Shown one piece after another: positions 1 through 8,784 of a stretch of DNA of 46,319 nucleotides. Both the position numbers and the translations under genes were made by a program. Source of the DNA: Candidatus Limivivens merdigallinarum (GTDB taxonomy: Bacteria; Bacillota; Clostridia; Lachnospirales; Lachnospiraceae). Each line of letters opens with the position of its first letter. Positions within the stretch are counted from its first letter, which is position 1. The stretch spans positions 1-46,319 of the forward strand of contig DVFT01000056.1 of assembly GCA_018713105.1 (NCBI GenBank). Reading direction: 5' to 3'. A model generated the notes under the pieces. The model was given only the letters and a program-made list of their open reading frames with translations. It did not search any database and was not told the origin of the DNA.

Positions 1-734
1 ACCCGGAAACGGGTGCCATGAAGCGGCTGTCCAGCGCGACGAGGACGAATCCTTATGATCTGTTCGCACTGGAATCAGCCCTTCTTTTGAGGGAAAAAAT
101 GGGTGGGACCGTGACGGTACTGACCATGGGACCGCAGCAGGCGGAAAGCATGATGCGCGACGCCTACACCATGGGAGCAGACGACGCGGTGATCCTTTCT
201 GACCGGAAATTCGCAGGCTCCGATGTGCTGAGCACCTCCTTTACCCTGTCCCAGGGGATTCAGGTCTTAGGAGGAGCGGATCTGATCATCTGCGGAAAAC
301 AGACCACGGACGGAGATACGGCTCAGGTGGGACCGGCGATTGCAGAGCATCTGCACATTCCCCATGCTGCCTGGGTGACCAGGATCGAAGCGGTGGATGA
401 GAAGTCGATTTCCGTGGAGCAGAAGCTGGGCAACGTCACCCAGGTTTCCCGGATCCCGTATCCGTGCCTGATCACGGTGGAAAAGGATATGTGTGTGCCA
501 AGGCTTCCTTCCTGGATCCTGAAGAAGGAAACTGCCAACCGGAAGGTGCGCGTTCTGGGATATGAGGATCTGCCCTGCCAGGATCTGACCCGGTATGGTC
601 TGAACGGCTCTCCCACAGCAGTGGAGAGGATGTTCCCGCCGCAGGAGATGGAACGGCAGGTGTATCTGAACGGGGATGCCGGAGAAAAGACGAAGGCATT
701 GTTTGACATTCTTACGAAAAAGAAAATAATCTAA
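1..734 (+). CDS. etfB: Electron transfer flavoprotein beta subunit (5' partial)
   Basis: The reading frame is open from base 3, before the first ATG at 18. The residues read there (PETGAMKR) match the usual internal stretch near residues 20-30 of EtfB, so the true start lies left of the window. About 243 residues are visible, including the GADDAVILSD and GKQTTDGDTAQVGPAIAE regions typical of the AMP/FAD-binding ETF beta fold. ETF beta pairs with ETF alpha and carries the bifurcating FAD in anaerobes. It sits 15 nt upstream of etfA and then an FAD lactate dehydrogenase, the LctBCD-type order, so the likely role is the confurcating lactate dehydrogenase complex in the cytoplasm. Other partners such as acyl-CoA dehydrogenases are less likely given the neighbours. 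Confidence 0.93.
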   Translation, partial: PETGAMKRLSSATRTNPYDLFALESALLLREKMGGTVTVLTMGPQQAESMMRDAYTMGADDAVILSDRKFAGSDVLSTSFTLSQGIQVLGGADLIICGKQTTDGDTAQVGPAIAEHLHIPHAAWVTRIEAVDEKSISVEQKLGNVTQVSRIPYPCLITVEKDMCVPRLPSWILKKETANRKVRVLGYEDLPCQDLTRYGLNGSPTAVERMFPPQEMERQVYLNGDAGEKTKALFDILTKKKII

Positions 735-749
735 AGGGGACAAAGGACA

Positions 750-1940
750 ATGGAATTTTTGAAATTTGATGCGGAAGCCTGTACGCTCTGCGGGAAATGC
801 GTGAATGTCTGTCCTTTCGGCGCTCTGACGATAGAAAAGGACGGGATTGCGGTGGGAGAAAGCTGCCGCATGTGCGGTCTGTGTGTCCGCAAGTGCCCGG
901 AGAAGGCAATCCATTTTGAGCAGAAGGCAAATGAGGTCAACAAGGAAGAATGGAAGGATTTCCTGATTTTCGCAGAGCAGGAGCAGGGAAAAATCCATCC
1001 CGTGGTATTCGAGCTGATCGGAGAAGCGAGAAAGATGGCGCCCAAGGTGGGATATCAGGTCAACTGCGTGATCGTCGGCGGAGAAGGCACAGCCGAGAAT
1101 GCCAGCCTGCTTTTGGAGTACGGGGTAAATAAGGTATTTATCTATGAGCATCCCGAGCTTTCCTGGTTCCGGGCAGACTGCTATACGGACGTGGTAGCGG
1201 ACTGTATCGCAGAGATTAAGCCAAGCTCCGTCCTGATCGGAGGAACAGAGCTGGGACGATCCCTGGCTCCAAGGCTTTCCACCCGCTTCCACACCGGGCT
1301 TACGGCAGACTGTACGCAGCTGGACATTAAGCCAAACACCGATATGATCCAGATCAGACCGGCATTTGGAGGAAATATCATGGCGCAGATCGCAATCTCC
1401 AGATCCAGACCCCAGTTTGCCACCGTGCGCTACCGGGTGATGGAGAAGGCGCCCCGGGTGGAAAAGATCGAGGGCGAACTGGTACATAGGGAAGTGACCA
1501 AGGAGATGGCAACCTCCTCCATTCAGATCCTGAAAGCAGAGGTTCTGGAGAAAAAGAAGAGCCTGGAGGAAGAGGATATCATCGTGGTGGCTGGCAGAGG
1601 CGCCAGAAATGAATCCGGCGTGGCACTGTGCCGGGAGCTTGCCGATGCACTGGGAGGACAGCTAGCCTTTACCCGTCCCATGGTGGAGAATGGCTTTGGA
1701 GATACTGCCCACCAGATCGGGCTTTCCGGCAGGACCGTCCGTCCGAAGCTGATCATCACCTGCGGCGTATCCGGCGCCATTCAGTTTACCTCCTGTATGA
1801 ACGGTTCGGAATGTATTGTCGCCATCAATGACAATCCAAATGCCCAGATCTTCAAGACCGCGCATTACTGCATCGTGGACGATTTGTTCCAGGTGGTGCC
1901 AAAATTGACAGAGCTGGTACGGAATCGGAAGGAGGACTAA
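750..1940 (+). CDS. etfA: Electron transfer flavoprotein alpha subunit with N-terminal 2x[4Fe-4S] ferredoxin domain
   Basis: The protein has 396 residues. The N-terminus holds two [4Fe-4S] motifs: C11-x2-C14-x2-C17-x3-C21P and C39-x2-C42-x2-C45-x3-C49P. After a linker come the ETF alpha domain and the C-terminal FAD-binding part, with GRGARNESG, PMVENGFG and GVSGAIQF motifs near residues 280-350. Fusion of ferredoxin to EtfA is known from confurcating enzymes such as the Acetobacterium lactate dehydrogenase (LctC) and caffeyl-CoA reductase, where the clusters carry electrons to or from ferredoxin. An AAAGG-type ribosome site precedes the ATG. The gene lies between etfB and the dehydrogenase gene with gaps of 15 and 5 nt, so it is clearly one operon. 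Confidence 0.95.
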   Translation: MEFLKFDAEACTLCGKCVNVCPFGALTIEKDGIAVGESCRMCGLCVRKCPEKAIHFEQKANEVNKEEWKDFLIFAEQEQGKIHPVVFELIGEARKMAPKVGYQVNCVIVGGEGTAENASLLLEYGVNKVFIYEHPELSWFRADCYTDVVADCIAEIKPSSVLIGGTELGRSLAPRLSTRFHTGLTADCTQLDIKPNTDMIQIRPAFGGNIMAQIAISRSRPQFATVRYRVMEKAPRVEKIEGELVHREVTKEMATSSIQILKAEVLEKKKSLEEEDIIVVAGRGARNESGVALCRELADALGGQLAFTRPMVENGFGDTAHQIGLSGRTVRPKLIITCGVSGAIQFTSCMNGSECIVAINDNPNAQIFKTAHYCIVDDLFQVVPKLTELVRNRKED

Positions 1941-1945
1941 AGACT

Positions 1946-3379
1946 ATGGCATATCCGTATAAAAAAATGGACGAGGCGGATTTTGACTATATCCGTAAGG
2001 TGACAGCGCCGGACCGTGTCTGGGTGGGCGAGGAGATTGCAAAGGAGTATTACCGGGATGAGATGCCGGAATACGGAATCTTCCCGCCGGAACTCTATGT
2101 GGAGGTACTGAACAAGGAAGAAGTATCCGCCATCATGGCTTATGCATACAAAAACAATATTCCGGTGGTATGCCGCGGAGCCGGGACAGGGCTTGCCGGA
2201 GGAGCAACCTGCAAATACGGCGGCATCATGCTGTCTGTCATGAGGATGAACCGGATCTTTCCGGTGGATCACAAAAACCAGACCATCACGGCTGAGCCGG
2301 GCGCCCTGCTTTTGGATATCCAGGCAGCCGCTGCGGCGGAGGGCTTGTTTTACCCGCCGGATCCCGGTGAAAAGACCGCTTCCATCGGAGGAAACGTGAT
2401 CACCAACGCCGGCGGCATGAAGGCGGTCCGCTACGGGCTGACCCGGGATTTTGTGCGCTGCATAGAGGCGGTGCTGCCCGACGGATCCATCATGAATTTT
2501 TCTTCCAACGTGGTGAAGAATACCACCGGATACGCGGTGAAGGATCTGATCATCGGTTCCGAGGGAACTTTATGTATCCTGACCCAGGTGACCTTGAAGC
2601 TTCTCCCGGCGCCCACCTGCAGCAGCACGCTGGTCATGCCCTTTGACAGCCTGGAAGCCTGCGCAGATATGGTGCCGAAAGTTCTGGAGCTGCCCTTCGT
2701 TCCCACAGCCATCGAGTTTTTGGAACGGGAGCTGATCGATATTGTAGAAAAAAATCTGAACCGCCAATTCCCGGTCAAGCAGGGGGAAGCGGTGTTGATC
2801 GTCATGTACGACGCATCCAGCCAGCAGGAGCTTGACAGCGCTGTGGAAGCCGCATCCGAAGCAGCACTCGCCAACGGGGCGTATGACTGCTGTATTGCCG
2901 ATACCCCGGAGCGGGCGGCAACGGTGTGGTCCGTGCGGGGCGGCATCCTGGAAGGCATGAAGGCGGATTCCGTTTCCCAGGAGGAATGCGACGTGGTGGT
3001 TCCCCGTTCCAAGATCGCAGGCTATGTGAAGGCGGCAAAAAAGATCGCCCTTTCCCATGGAATCCGCGTGGAGCCCTGCGGGCACTGCGGTGACGGCAAC
3101 ATTCACACGGAGATGCTCCGTGACCCGGGAATGAGCGACGAGGAATGGAAGAGCGCCACCCATGCCTGTTTAAAGGAGCTGTATGCACTGTCCAAGGAAC
3201 TGGGCGGGCAGCTTTCCGGAGAGCACGGAATCGGAAACGGGCGTCTGGAATTCCTGGAAGAGTTCGTCGGACCCAGGATGATCCAACTGTACAAGTCCAT
3301 CAAGCTGGCGTTCGACGACAAGCTGATCCTGAATCCGGGCAAGGTAGTGGAATTTAATAAACCAGATGTCCAGGCATGA
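1946..3379 (+). CDS. lctD: FAD-linked lactate dehydrogenase (GlcD/LctD family), ETF-dependent
   Basis: A 477-residue protein of the FAD-binding type 4 (vanillyl-alcohol oxidase) family. The N-terminal FAD domain shows CRGAGTGLAGGA (about residues 75-86), then TAEPGALL and PPDPGEKTASIGGNVITNAGG. The C-terminal FAD-oxidase domain shows GHCGDGNIHTE and SGEHGIGNGRLEF. These motifs are shared by glycolate oxidase GlcD, D-lactate dehydrogenases and LctD. The gene follows ferredoxin-fused etfA by 5 nt. In Acetobacterium the same trio oxidises lactate with NAD+ while oxidising reduced ferredoxin, which is the best-supported function here. A 2-hydroxyglutarate or glycolate substrate cannot be excluded from motifs alone. 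Confidence 0.88.
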   Translation: MAYPYKKMDEADFDYIRKVTAPDRVWVGEEIAKEYYRDEMPEYGIFPPELYVEVLNKEEVSAIMAYAYKNNIPVVCRGAGTGLAGGATCKYGGIMLSVMRMNRIFPVDHKNQTITAEPGALLLDIQAAAAAEGLFYPPDPGEKTASIGGNVITNAGGMKAVRYGLTRDFVRCIEAVLPDGSIMNFSSNVVKNTTGYAVKDLIIGSEGTLCILTQVTLKLLPAPTCSSTLVMPFDSLEACADMVPKVLELPFVPTAIEFLERELIDIVEKNLNRQFPVKQGEAVLIVMYDASSQQELDSAVEAASEAALANGAYDCCIADTPERAATVWSVRGGILEGMKADSVSQEECDVVVPRSKIAGYVKAAKKIALSHGIRVEPCGHCGDGNIHTEMLRDPGMSDEEWKSATHACLKELYALSKELGGQLSGEHGIGNGRLEFLEEFVGPRMIQLYKSIKLAFDDKLILNPGKVVEFNKPDVQA

Positions 3380-3468
3380 GAAAGCGGCGAAACAGATTGC
3401 GGATATCCGCTTGATGAAAGAAGCAGAACTGATAAGTAAAACCCGAAAGAGATAAAGAGGAAAAAAAG

Positions 3469-4646
3469 ATGAGTCAAAAGAAATCTTTGTTGGTAGACAA
3501 AAATAAAATGCCCCTGGCGATGGGGATCGCCTTTGTGGCATTCACCACCCAGTTTGGCGGAGGCTTTGCCTCCGGAGCCCAGATATACCAGTATTTTATC
3601 AACTATGGAATCTGGTGCCTGATTTTGCCAATCCTGACACAGGGTCTGTATTCCCTGTTCTTCTGGTATGGAATGCGTTATGCCTATAAACACAAGACCT
3701 ACGATTATCGAAGCTTTTCGGATTCGTTCTACGGAAAGACCAGATACGTCATGTCCAATCTCCATGAGATCTGCTACCTGATCATGATCGGCACCGCCTC
3801 AGCGGCAGCCTTCGCCACCGGCGGTTCCACCCTGGAGACCTTGTTTGGAATTCCCTACTGGCTGTGCACGGTCCTGGTGGCAGCGTTCATCTTTGTGATC
3901 GCATTGTTTGGAACCAACGTGGTGCGAAAATGCGCTTCCACGTTAAGCGTCCTGATCATTATCGGTCTGGTGCTGGTGCTGGTTCCCAACATCATTGTCC
4001 AGTGGGGCGATATCGTGGAATCCGTAAACCGCATGGGCAACGGCGAGATGACCGTTCTCTCCCAGGAGAGCGGCGCCTTCGGACCGGCACTCTGGTCAGC
4101 GGTGCTGTACTTCTTCTTCCAGCTGTCTTCCGTGTCCGTTATGTATCAGCACGTGGAGCCGGTTACGGACGTCAAGCAGATCAACCGGGCAGCCATCGGC
4201 ATGTTCGTGTGCAATTTCTTTGCCATGGAGCTCTCCATCGTAGGGCTTCTTGCCGTGGCGTTTGTAGCTGATCTGGCAACCGCCTCCGTTCCCATGCTGG
4301 TCCTGGTACAGAATGGCGTAGGCGCTGGTTTCCTGACCCCGATCATTTCCATCCTGATCATCCTAGGAGCGATCTCCACGGCGGTCAACATGATCTCCGG
4401 AATCGTCACCAGATGCGTAAACGCCGTAGAACGGCGCATGGATTCCCCGAAAAAACGGGACCAGGACATTTGGCAAGGAATGCTGTGTTTACGTTGCTGT
4501 TTACCTTCCTGGCATTCGCTATCGCACAGTTCGGTCTGATGGCAGTGGTGAGCAAAGGGTATTCCTATCTGGGGTATGCGGCTTTGATTACGTTGTTTAT
4601 TCCATTTGTGCTGCATTGGATTTGGACGAGAGGGAAAGATATGTAA
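3469..4646 (+). pseudogene. YkvI-family membrane transporter, frameshifted near 4450-4456
   Basis: The first frame (ATG 3469) encodes 356 residues with about nine hydrophobic segments and the opening GGGFASGAQIYQYF typical of YkvI-like APC-superfamily proteins. It ends at 4539 with a non-membrane tail (CLRCCLPSW...). From about 4456 another frame continues with a normal final membrane helix (NAVFTLLFTFLAFAIAQFG, then GYSYLGYAALITLFIPF) up to the stop at 4644-4646. The frames meet at a run of six A at 4450-4455; one extra A would restore a single protein of about 392 residues. Either the gene is broken or switched, or this is a base-calling error in a homopolymer. The substrate of YkvI proteins is unknown; co-transcription with lactate dehydrogenase (gap 89 nt) hints at organic or amino acid transport, but weakly. 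Confidence 0.75.
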
Positions 4647-4658
4647 AATATAGTGAAC

Positions 4659-4909
4659 GCCCAAGCGCGTGGATGCTTCCTGGTGAGGCGTTCGCGCGCT
4701 TTTAAGGTTCTAATCACCTGAGGCGGTCAGAAAACGGGACAGCCGCAAACTCGCCAAGCTTGCCTGAAGGGCAACCTCGGCTCAGACAGTGCGGCTTTTC
4801 CATTTGGCTTGGTAAGCCAAATGGAACCCGTTTTCTGGCCGTCTCATGCGATAAGAACCTTTAAAAAGCTCGCTCAATGCCTCACCAGGAAGCATCCACG
4901 CGCTTGGGC
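4659..4909. repeat. 251-bp long inverted repeat, MITE-like or structured RNA element
   Basis: The outer arms 4659-4713 and 4851-4909 are near-perfect reverse complements; the first 31 nt, beginning GCCCAAGCGCGTGGATGC, differ at only one base. Pairing resumes inside at 4718-4738 with 4827-4847 (CAGAAAACGGG). The centre holds a pairing of AGCCGCA (4741) with TGCGGCT (4790) and a perfect 11-bp hairpin at 4800-4824 (CCATTTGGCTT, loop GGT). Folded, it is a long stem with a three-way junction. No open frame inside looks like a gene. No clear target-site duplication flanks it. Confidence 0.75.
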
Positions 4910-5063
4910 TGCCACTACGTTGGGTGGCATGTGCGGGGAAGCTTGAAGGTGATATAGTTTTCCATTTTTTATAAAGTGGAGAGAGACAGGGCAATTGTCT
5001 TGCGGGTGCTCTATAGCGCATCCGACATCAGCAGGCGGTTATTGGAATGAATATAATGATTAT
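4910..5063. other. Intergenic stretch with no recognised feature
   Basis: This is the rest of the 498-bp gap between the broken transporter and the ABC exporter genes, lying between the inverted repeat and the terminator. I see no credible gene, RNA motif or repeat in it. Confidence 0.4.
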
Positions 5064-5117
5064 AATATCCCGGGGAAATTGTGTTGAATACAAGTTTCCC
5101 GGGATATTGCTTTTTTA
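5064..5117 (+). terminator. Intrinsic terminator
   Basis: A stem is formed by AATATCCCGGGGAAA (5064-5078) and TTTCCCGGGATATT (5095-5108) with one bulged G, followed by GCTTTTTT (5109-5116). The T run is on the plus strand, so it best ends transcripts coming from the lactate operon side. The same hairpin may also help end the minus-strand ABC operon, whose last stop codon is at 5145, though the T run in that direction is weak. Confidence 0.75.
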
Positions 5118-5144
5118 GAAAACGAAATTGTATAACCTGCGGCC

Positions 5145-6929
5145 TTATTCCACCTGATCCGCAAACTGCGACCGGTACAATTTTGCGTAAACTCCTCCTT
5201 TTGCCAACAATTCCTCATGGGTTCCTTGTTCCATAATGTCGCCGTTTTCCACCACCAGGATCAGGTCCGCATTGCGGATGGTGGAGAGGCGGTGGGCGAT
5301 GACGAAGGAGGTCCTGCCTTCCATGACCTTGTGCATGGCTTCCTGGAGGCGTTTTTCCAGGCGGGTGTCCACGGAGGAAGTGGCTTCGTCCAGGATGAGG
5401 ATCTTCGGATCCTTCAGGATGGCGCGGGCGATGGTCAGGAGCTGTTTCTCGCCCTGGGAGATGTTGTTGGCTTCCTCGTTGATGAAGGAATCGTAGCCCT
5501 GGCTTAAGGTGCGGATGTAATGATGGACGTTTGCCATTTTTGCCGCGTCGATGACCTTGTCCTTGCGGGCGGTGAGTTTGCCGTAGCGGATGTTGTCATA
5601 GATGGAGCCGGAGAAGAGCCAGGTATCCTGGAGCACCAGGGAGAACAGACGTCGGAGGTCCTCGCGGTTCATATCACGGATATCGATGCCGTCGATCTTG
5701 ATGGAGCCGCCTTTTACGTCGTAGAAGCGGAGAAGGAGGTTCATCAAGGTGGTTTTGCCGGCGCCGGTGGGACCTACAATGGCGACCATCTGTCCGGATT
5801 TTACCTGGAAATTCACATCGTGCATCAGAAGCTCCTCTTCGTACCCGAATTGGACGTGTTCGAAGGAGACGTTTCCTTTCATGGTTTCCAGGTCCGGAGA
5901 GATTCCATCGCGGAGTTCCTCTTCCTCTGAAAGCAGGGTGAAGATCCGGTTCATGGCGGAGAAGGATGCCTGCATCTGGGAGGAGAGCTGGGATACCTGG
6001 GATAGGGGATCGTTGATCTGCCAGATATAGCGGATAAATGCCTGCAGTTCGCCCACGGCAAGGGTGCCTCCGATGACGAAAAAGCAGCCCATCACTGCCA
6101 CTGTGCCGATGGTCAGATAGGTGACCAGGGAGACGAAGGGCGAGATGAGGGAGGAGACAAACTGGGCGCGGAAGGCGGAGCTTGCCATCCGCTCGTTGAC
6201 ATCGTTGAATGTTTGGATGGCGGCGCCCTGGCGGTTGAAGAGCAGGATTTCGTTGAAGCCGCCGTACTGCTCGGTGATGGTTCCGTTCAGCTCCCCTACG
6301 GTTTTTTGCTGCATATCAAACATTTTCTGGGAACGTTTTACAAAAACCCGCGTGATGAGGATGGAAAGAGGGATGATGACCAGGGCGGCAAGGGTCATAT
6401 AGACGTTCACATACAGCATCATGGAGATGACGAAGACGAACGTCAGCACTGCGGACAGCACACGGGTGAGGGTCTGCTGCAGGGCATTGCTCAAAGTATC
6501 CACATCGTTGGTGACGGTGCTTAAGATGTCCCCGAAAGCACGGTCGTCGAAATATTTGACCGGAAGGCGCTGGATCTTTTTCTGCAGGGCATTGCGGATG
6601 TCGTGCATGGTCTGCTGGATAGCGTCTGTCAGGAAAAAGGCGGTGAAGATCTGGGAAACCGTCTTGATGAGATACAGGATCAGGAGGACTCCCATGATCC
6701 GAAACAGGATATCAAACTGGACGTGGGCGCCCGGTGTGCCTTCCAGAATCCCGGCAGCGTCGCTGGCAAGCTGTGTAGTGATCTTTCCTTCCATCAGCGG
6801 ATTCAGGGTATAGGTTATGTTGGATACCACTACCATGCCGAGGGCAATGCCAAGTTTCAGGCGGTAGGGCTTTACGTATTTTAATAATTCTTTCAGACAC
6901 TGCCGAAAGGTCAGTTTTTTAGCATTCAT
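5145..6929 (-). CDS. ABC exporter half-transporter (membrane plus ATPase), second gene
   Basis: A 594-residue fused exporter with six predicted membrane helices in residues 1-330 and a C-terminal ATPase with Walker A GPTGAGKTT, signature ISQGEKQ and Walker B ILILDEATSSVD, followed by the H-loop AHRLS. The catalytic Glu after Walker B is present. The signature is ISQGE rather than LSGGQ. Its start overlaps the end of the upstream exporter gene by 11 nt with AGGAGG just ahead, so the two are translated together. The pair should form a heterodimeric exporter of the LmrCD/BmrCD/TM287-288 type for drugs, peptides or lipids. The adjacent MerR regulator with a GyrI-like domain supports a role in drug efflux. 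Confidence 0.93.
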   Translation of the reverse strand: MNAKKLTFRQCLKELLKYVKPYRLKLGIALGMVVVSNITYTLNPLMEGKITTQLASDAAGILEGTPGAHVQFDILFRIMGVLLILYLIKTVSQIFTAFFLTDAIQQTMHDIRNALQKKIQRLPVKYFDDRAFGDILSTVTNDVDTLSNALQQTLTRVLSAVLTFVFVISMMLYVNVYMTLAALVIIPLSILITRVFVKRSQKMFDMQQKTVGELNGTITEQYGGFNEILLFNRQGAAIQTFNDVNERMASSAFRAQFVSSLISPFVSLVTYLTIGTVAVMGCFFVIGGTLAVGELQAFIRYIWQINDPLSQVSQLSSQMQASFSAMNRIFTLLSEEEELRDGISPDLETMKGNVSFEHVQFGYEEELLMHDVNFQVKSGQMVAIVGPTGAGKTTLMNLLLRFYDVKGGSIKIDGIDIRDMNREDLRRLFSLVLQDTWLFSGSIYDNIRYGKLTARKDKVIDAAKMANVHHYIRTLSQGYDSFINEEANNISQGEKQLLTIARAILKDPKILILDEATSSVDTRLEKRLQEAMHKVMEGRTSFVIAHRLSTIRNADLILVVENGDIMEQGTHEELLAKGGVYAKLYRSQFADQVE

Positions 6930-8658
6930 ATTGTAATTCCTCCTCGCTCAGCTGGGAAGCGGCAATCTCGTAGTAAAGAGGGCAGGAGCTTAGGAGTTCT
7001 CTGTGGGTTCCGATTCCTGCGATCTTTCCTTCGTCCAGGACGACGATCCGGTCCGCGTCCATGATCGTGGAGACACGCTGTGCCACGATGAGGACAATGG
7101 AGCGGGTCACCTCTGTCTTTAATGCCTTCCGAAGTTTGGCGTCCGTGCGGAAATCCAGGGCGGAAAAGGAATCGTCATAAATATAGATCAATGGTTTTCG
7201 GATCAATGCACGGGCGATGGAGAGGCGCTGTTTTTGACCGCCGGATATGTTGGTGGCGCCTTCGGTGATCAGTTCGTCGAACTGGTGCGGTTTTTCCATA
7301 ATAAAATCGTATGCCTGGGCGATCTTTGCGGCGTGGATGACTTCTTCCATGGAAGCATCCGGAGCGCCGAAACGGATATTGTCGGCAATGGTCCCGGTAA
7401 ACAGGTTTGCTTTCTGGGGGACAAAACCGATGTTATCCCGGAGCTTGTAGAGATCCATCTTAGAAATGTCCTTTCCATCCAGAAGAATCTGACCGGAGCT
7501 CACGTCATAGAAACGGGGGATCAGATGGATCAGCGTACTTTTTCCGGAACCGGTACTGCCGATGAAGGCGACAGTCTCTCCCTGCTTTGCCGTAAAGGAG
7601 ATATCCTTCAGCACAGCCTCTTCGCCGTCCGGATAAGCAAAATCCACATGGCAGAATTCCAGGCTGTGGATGTCTGGGGACGGGTCTTCCGTTCCGTCCG
7701 GCTGGTTATGTACGGTGTTTTCCGTGTCCAACACGGCAAGGATACGTTTCGCCGAAATGTTGGCACGGGGATACATCATGAACACCATGCAGAACAGCAT
7801 GACGGAGAACATGGCATGGAACAGGTATTCCATGAAAGCCACCAGTTTTCCCACCGGGAGGCTGCCGGCATCGATCATCATACTGGCAGTCAGGTAGATG
7901 GCGAGAGCCGCCAGATTCATCAGAAAGAAGAAAATGGGCTCTGTGGAGGACATCAGTTTGAACAAGCGCTTGGACTGCCCTGCAAAGAAGGAGTTTTCTT
8001 TGTCAAAACGGTCCGCTTCATAAGCGTCGTTGTTGAAAGAGCGGATCACCCGGATGCCGGTGAGGTTTTCCCGGAAAATCCGGTTGATGGAATCCAGGGA
8101 ATGCTGCTGTTTCTCACTGATGGGACCGGAAATTTTTGCCACGATCACCACACCCAGGACAATGAGAGGAATTGTGGATGCGATGATCAGGGAAAGCCGG
8201 AGCGATGCCTGGATGGTCAGCGTAAAGCTGACGATCACCATGACCGGTGTGAGCAATGCTGTTCTCAGGATGATGTTCAGGAACATCATGATCTGGAACG
8301 CATCGTTGTTGGTTCTGGTGATCAGAGAGGATACGCCGAACTGGTTCATCTCACTGTGGGAAAAGGATTGAACTCTGGCAAACACATCCCGGCGGATGTC
8401 CCGGGTCACATTGGTGGAAATCCTGGCGCAGCAGAATCCCAGGAGAATGGTGCCGAAAACCCCTATAAAAGAGATCAGGGCGATGGTGCCCCCCATTCTC
8501 AAAAGATATGAGGTATCCTGCCTCATCACTCCATTGTCGATCATATCGGAAACGATCGTGGGAATTCCTAGCTCCACCAGGGCAAAGCCAAAGATGGAGA
8601 GGATATTCAGAGCCAGGAGCAGCTTGTACCGTTTCAGGTAATGCAAAATCAGTTTCAT
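6919..8658 (-). CDS. ABC exporter half-transporter with degenerate ATPase site, first gene
   Basis: A fused six-helix membrane domain and ATPase, 579 residues from ATG 8658 (MKLILHYLKRYK). This start is preferred over upstream ATGs at 8670 and 8697 because GGAG lies about 7 nt before it. Walker A is GSTGSGKST and the signature is NISGGQKQRLS. Walker B reads LIYIYDDSFSALD, so the usual catalytic Glu is Asp. One degenerate and one normal ATP site is the known pattern of heterodimeric exporters, and the partner at 5145-6929 has the intact Glu. The promoter at 8740-8770 is of the MerR-activated type, and transcription crosses a small hairpin (8674-8693) before the ribosome site. Confidence 0.93.
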   Translation of the reverse strand: MKLILHYLKRYKLLLALNILSIFGFALVELGIPTIVSDMIDNGVMRQDTSYLLRMGGTIALISFIGVFGTILLGFCCARISTNVTRDIRRDVFARVQSFSHSEMNQFGVSSLITRTNNDAFQIMMFLNIILRTALLTPVMVIVSFTLTIQASLRLSLIIASTIPLIVLGVVIVAKISGPISEKQQHSLDSINRIFRENLTGIRVIRSFNNDAYEADRFDKENSFFAGQSKRLFKLMSSTEPIFFFLMNLAALAIYLTASMMIDAGSLPVGKLVAFMEYLFHAMFSVMLFCMVFMMYPRANISAKRILAVLDTENTVHNQPDGTEDPSPDIHSLEFCHVDFAYPDGEEAVLKDISFTAKQGETVAFIGSTGSGKSTLIHLIPRFYDVSSGQILLDGKDISKMDLYKLRDNIGFVPQKANLFTGTIADNIRFGAPDASMEEVIHAAKIAQAYDFIMEKPHQFDELITEGATNISGGQKQRLSIARALIRKPLIYIYDDSFSALDFRTDAKLRKALKTEVTRSIVLIVAQRVSTIMDADRIVVLDEGKIAGIGTHRELLSSCPLYYEIAASQLSEEELQYEC

Positions 8659-8673
8659 AAAAATCTCCATTCC

Positions 8674-8693
8674 GCCGCCGTTTCTCCGGCGGC
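8674..8693 (-). other. GC-rich hairpin in the ABC operon leader
   Basis: GCCGCCG (8674-8680) pairs with CGGCGGC (8687-8693) around a 6-nt loop. It lies in the untranslated leader of the minus-strand operon, about 5 nt upstream of the ribosome binding site. There is no T run, so it is not a terminator. It could affect translation or mRNA stability. Confidence 0.5.
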
Positions 8694-8715
8694 ACAAATA
8701 ATAAAGAAAGTCTTC

Positions 8716-8744
8716 TTGACGAATTCCGTCCTAGCCCATACAAT
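8716..8744 (+). promoter_or_regulatory. SigmaA-type promoter for the MerR regulator
   Basis: TTGACG (8716-8721), 17 bp, TACAAT (8739-8744). It faces the MerR gene at 8785 and overlaps the -10 of the divergent exporter promoter. Transcription would start near 8751, inside the MerR operator, which suggests self-repression. Confidence 0.7.
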
Positions 8745-8770
8745 AAACTATAAAGCTACTTGATAGTCAA
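8740..8770 (-). promoter_or_regulatory. MerR-type promoter and operator for the ABC exporter operon
   Basis: On the minus strand, -35 TTGACT (8765-8770) and -10 TATTGT (8740-8745) are separated by 19 bp, the long spacing typical of MerR-activated promoters. Between and over them lies a dyad, ACTATCAAG-TAG-CTTTATAGT (8747-8767), with one mismatch. MerR proteins bind such dyads and twist the DNA to make the promoter usable. The dyad also covers the predicted start of the regulator's own transcript on the other strand. Confidence 0.8.
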
Positions 8771-8784
8771 GAGGAGATTGTAAA

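Noticed and set aside
267-1487. 406-codon minus-strand frame
   Set aside because: Antisense shadow of etfB/etfA, caused by codon bias in those genes; His/Leu/Cys-rich with no domain.
4450-4456. Programmed -1 frameshift signal in the transporter
   Set aside because: The A run is slippery, but the heptamer is not canonical and no downstream pseudoknot is evident; mutation or read error is simpler.
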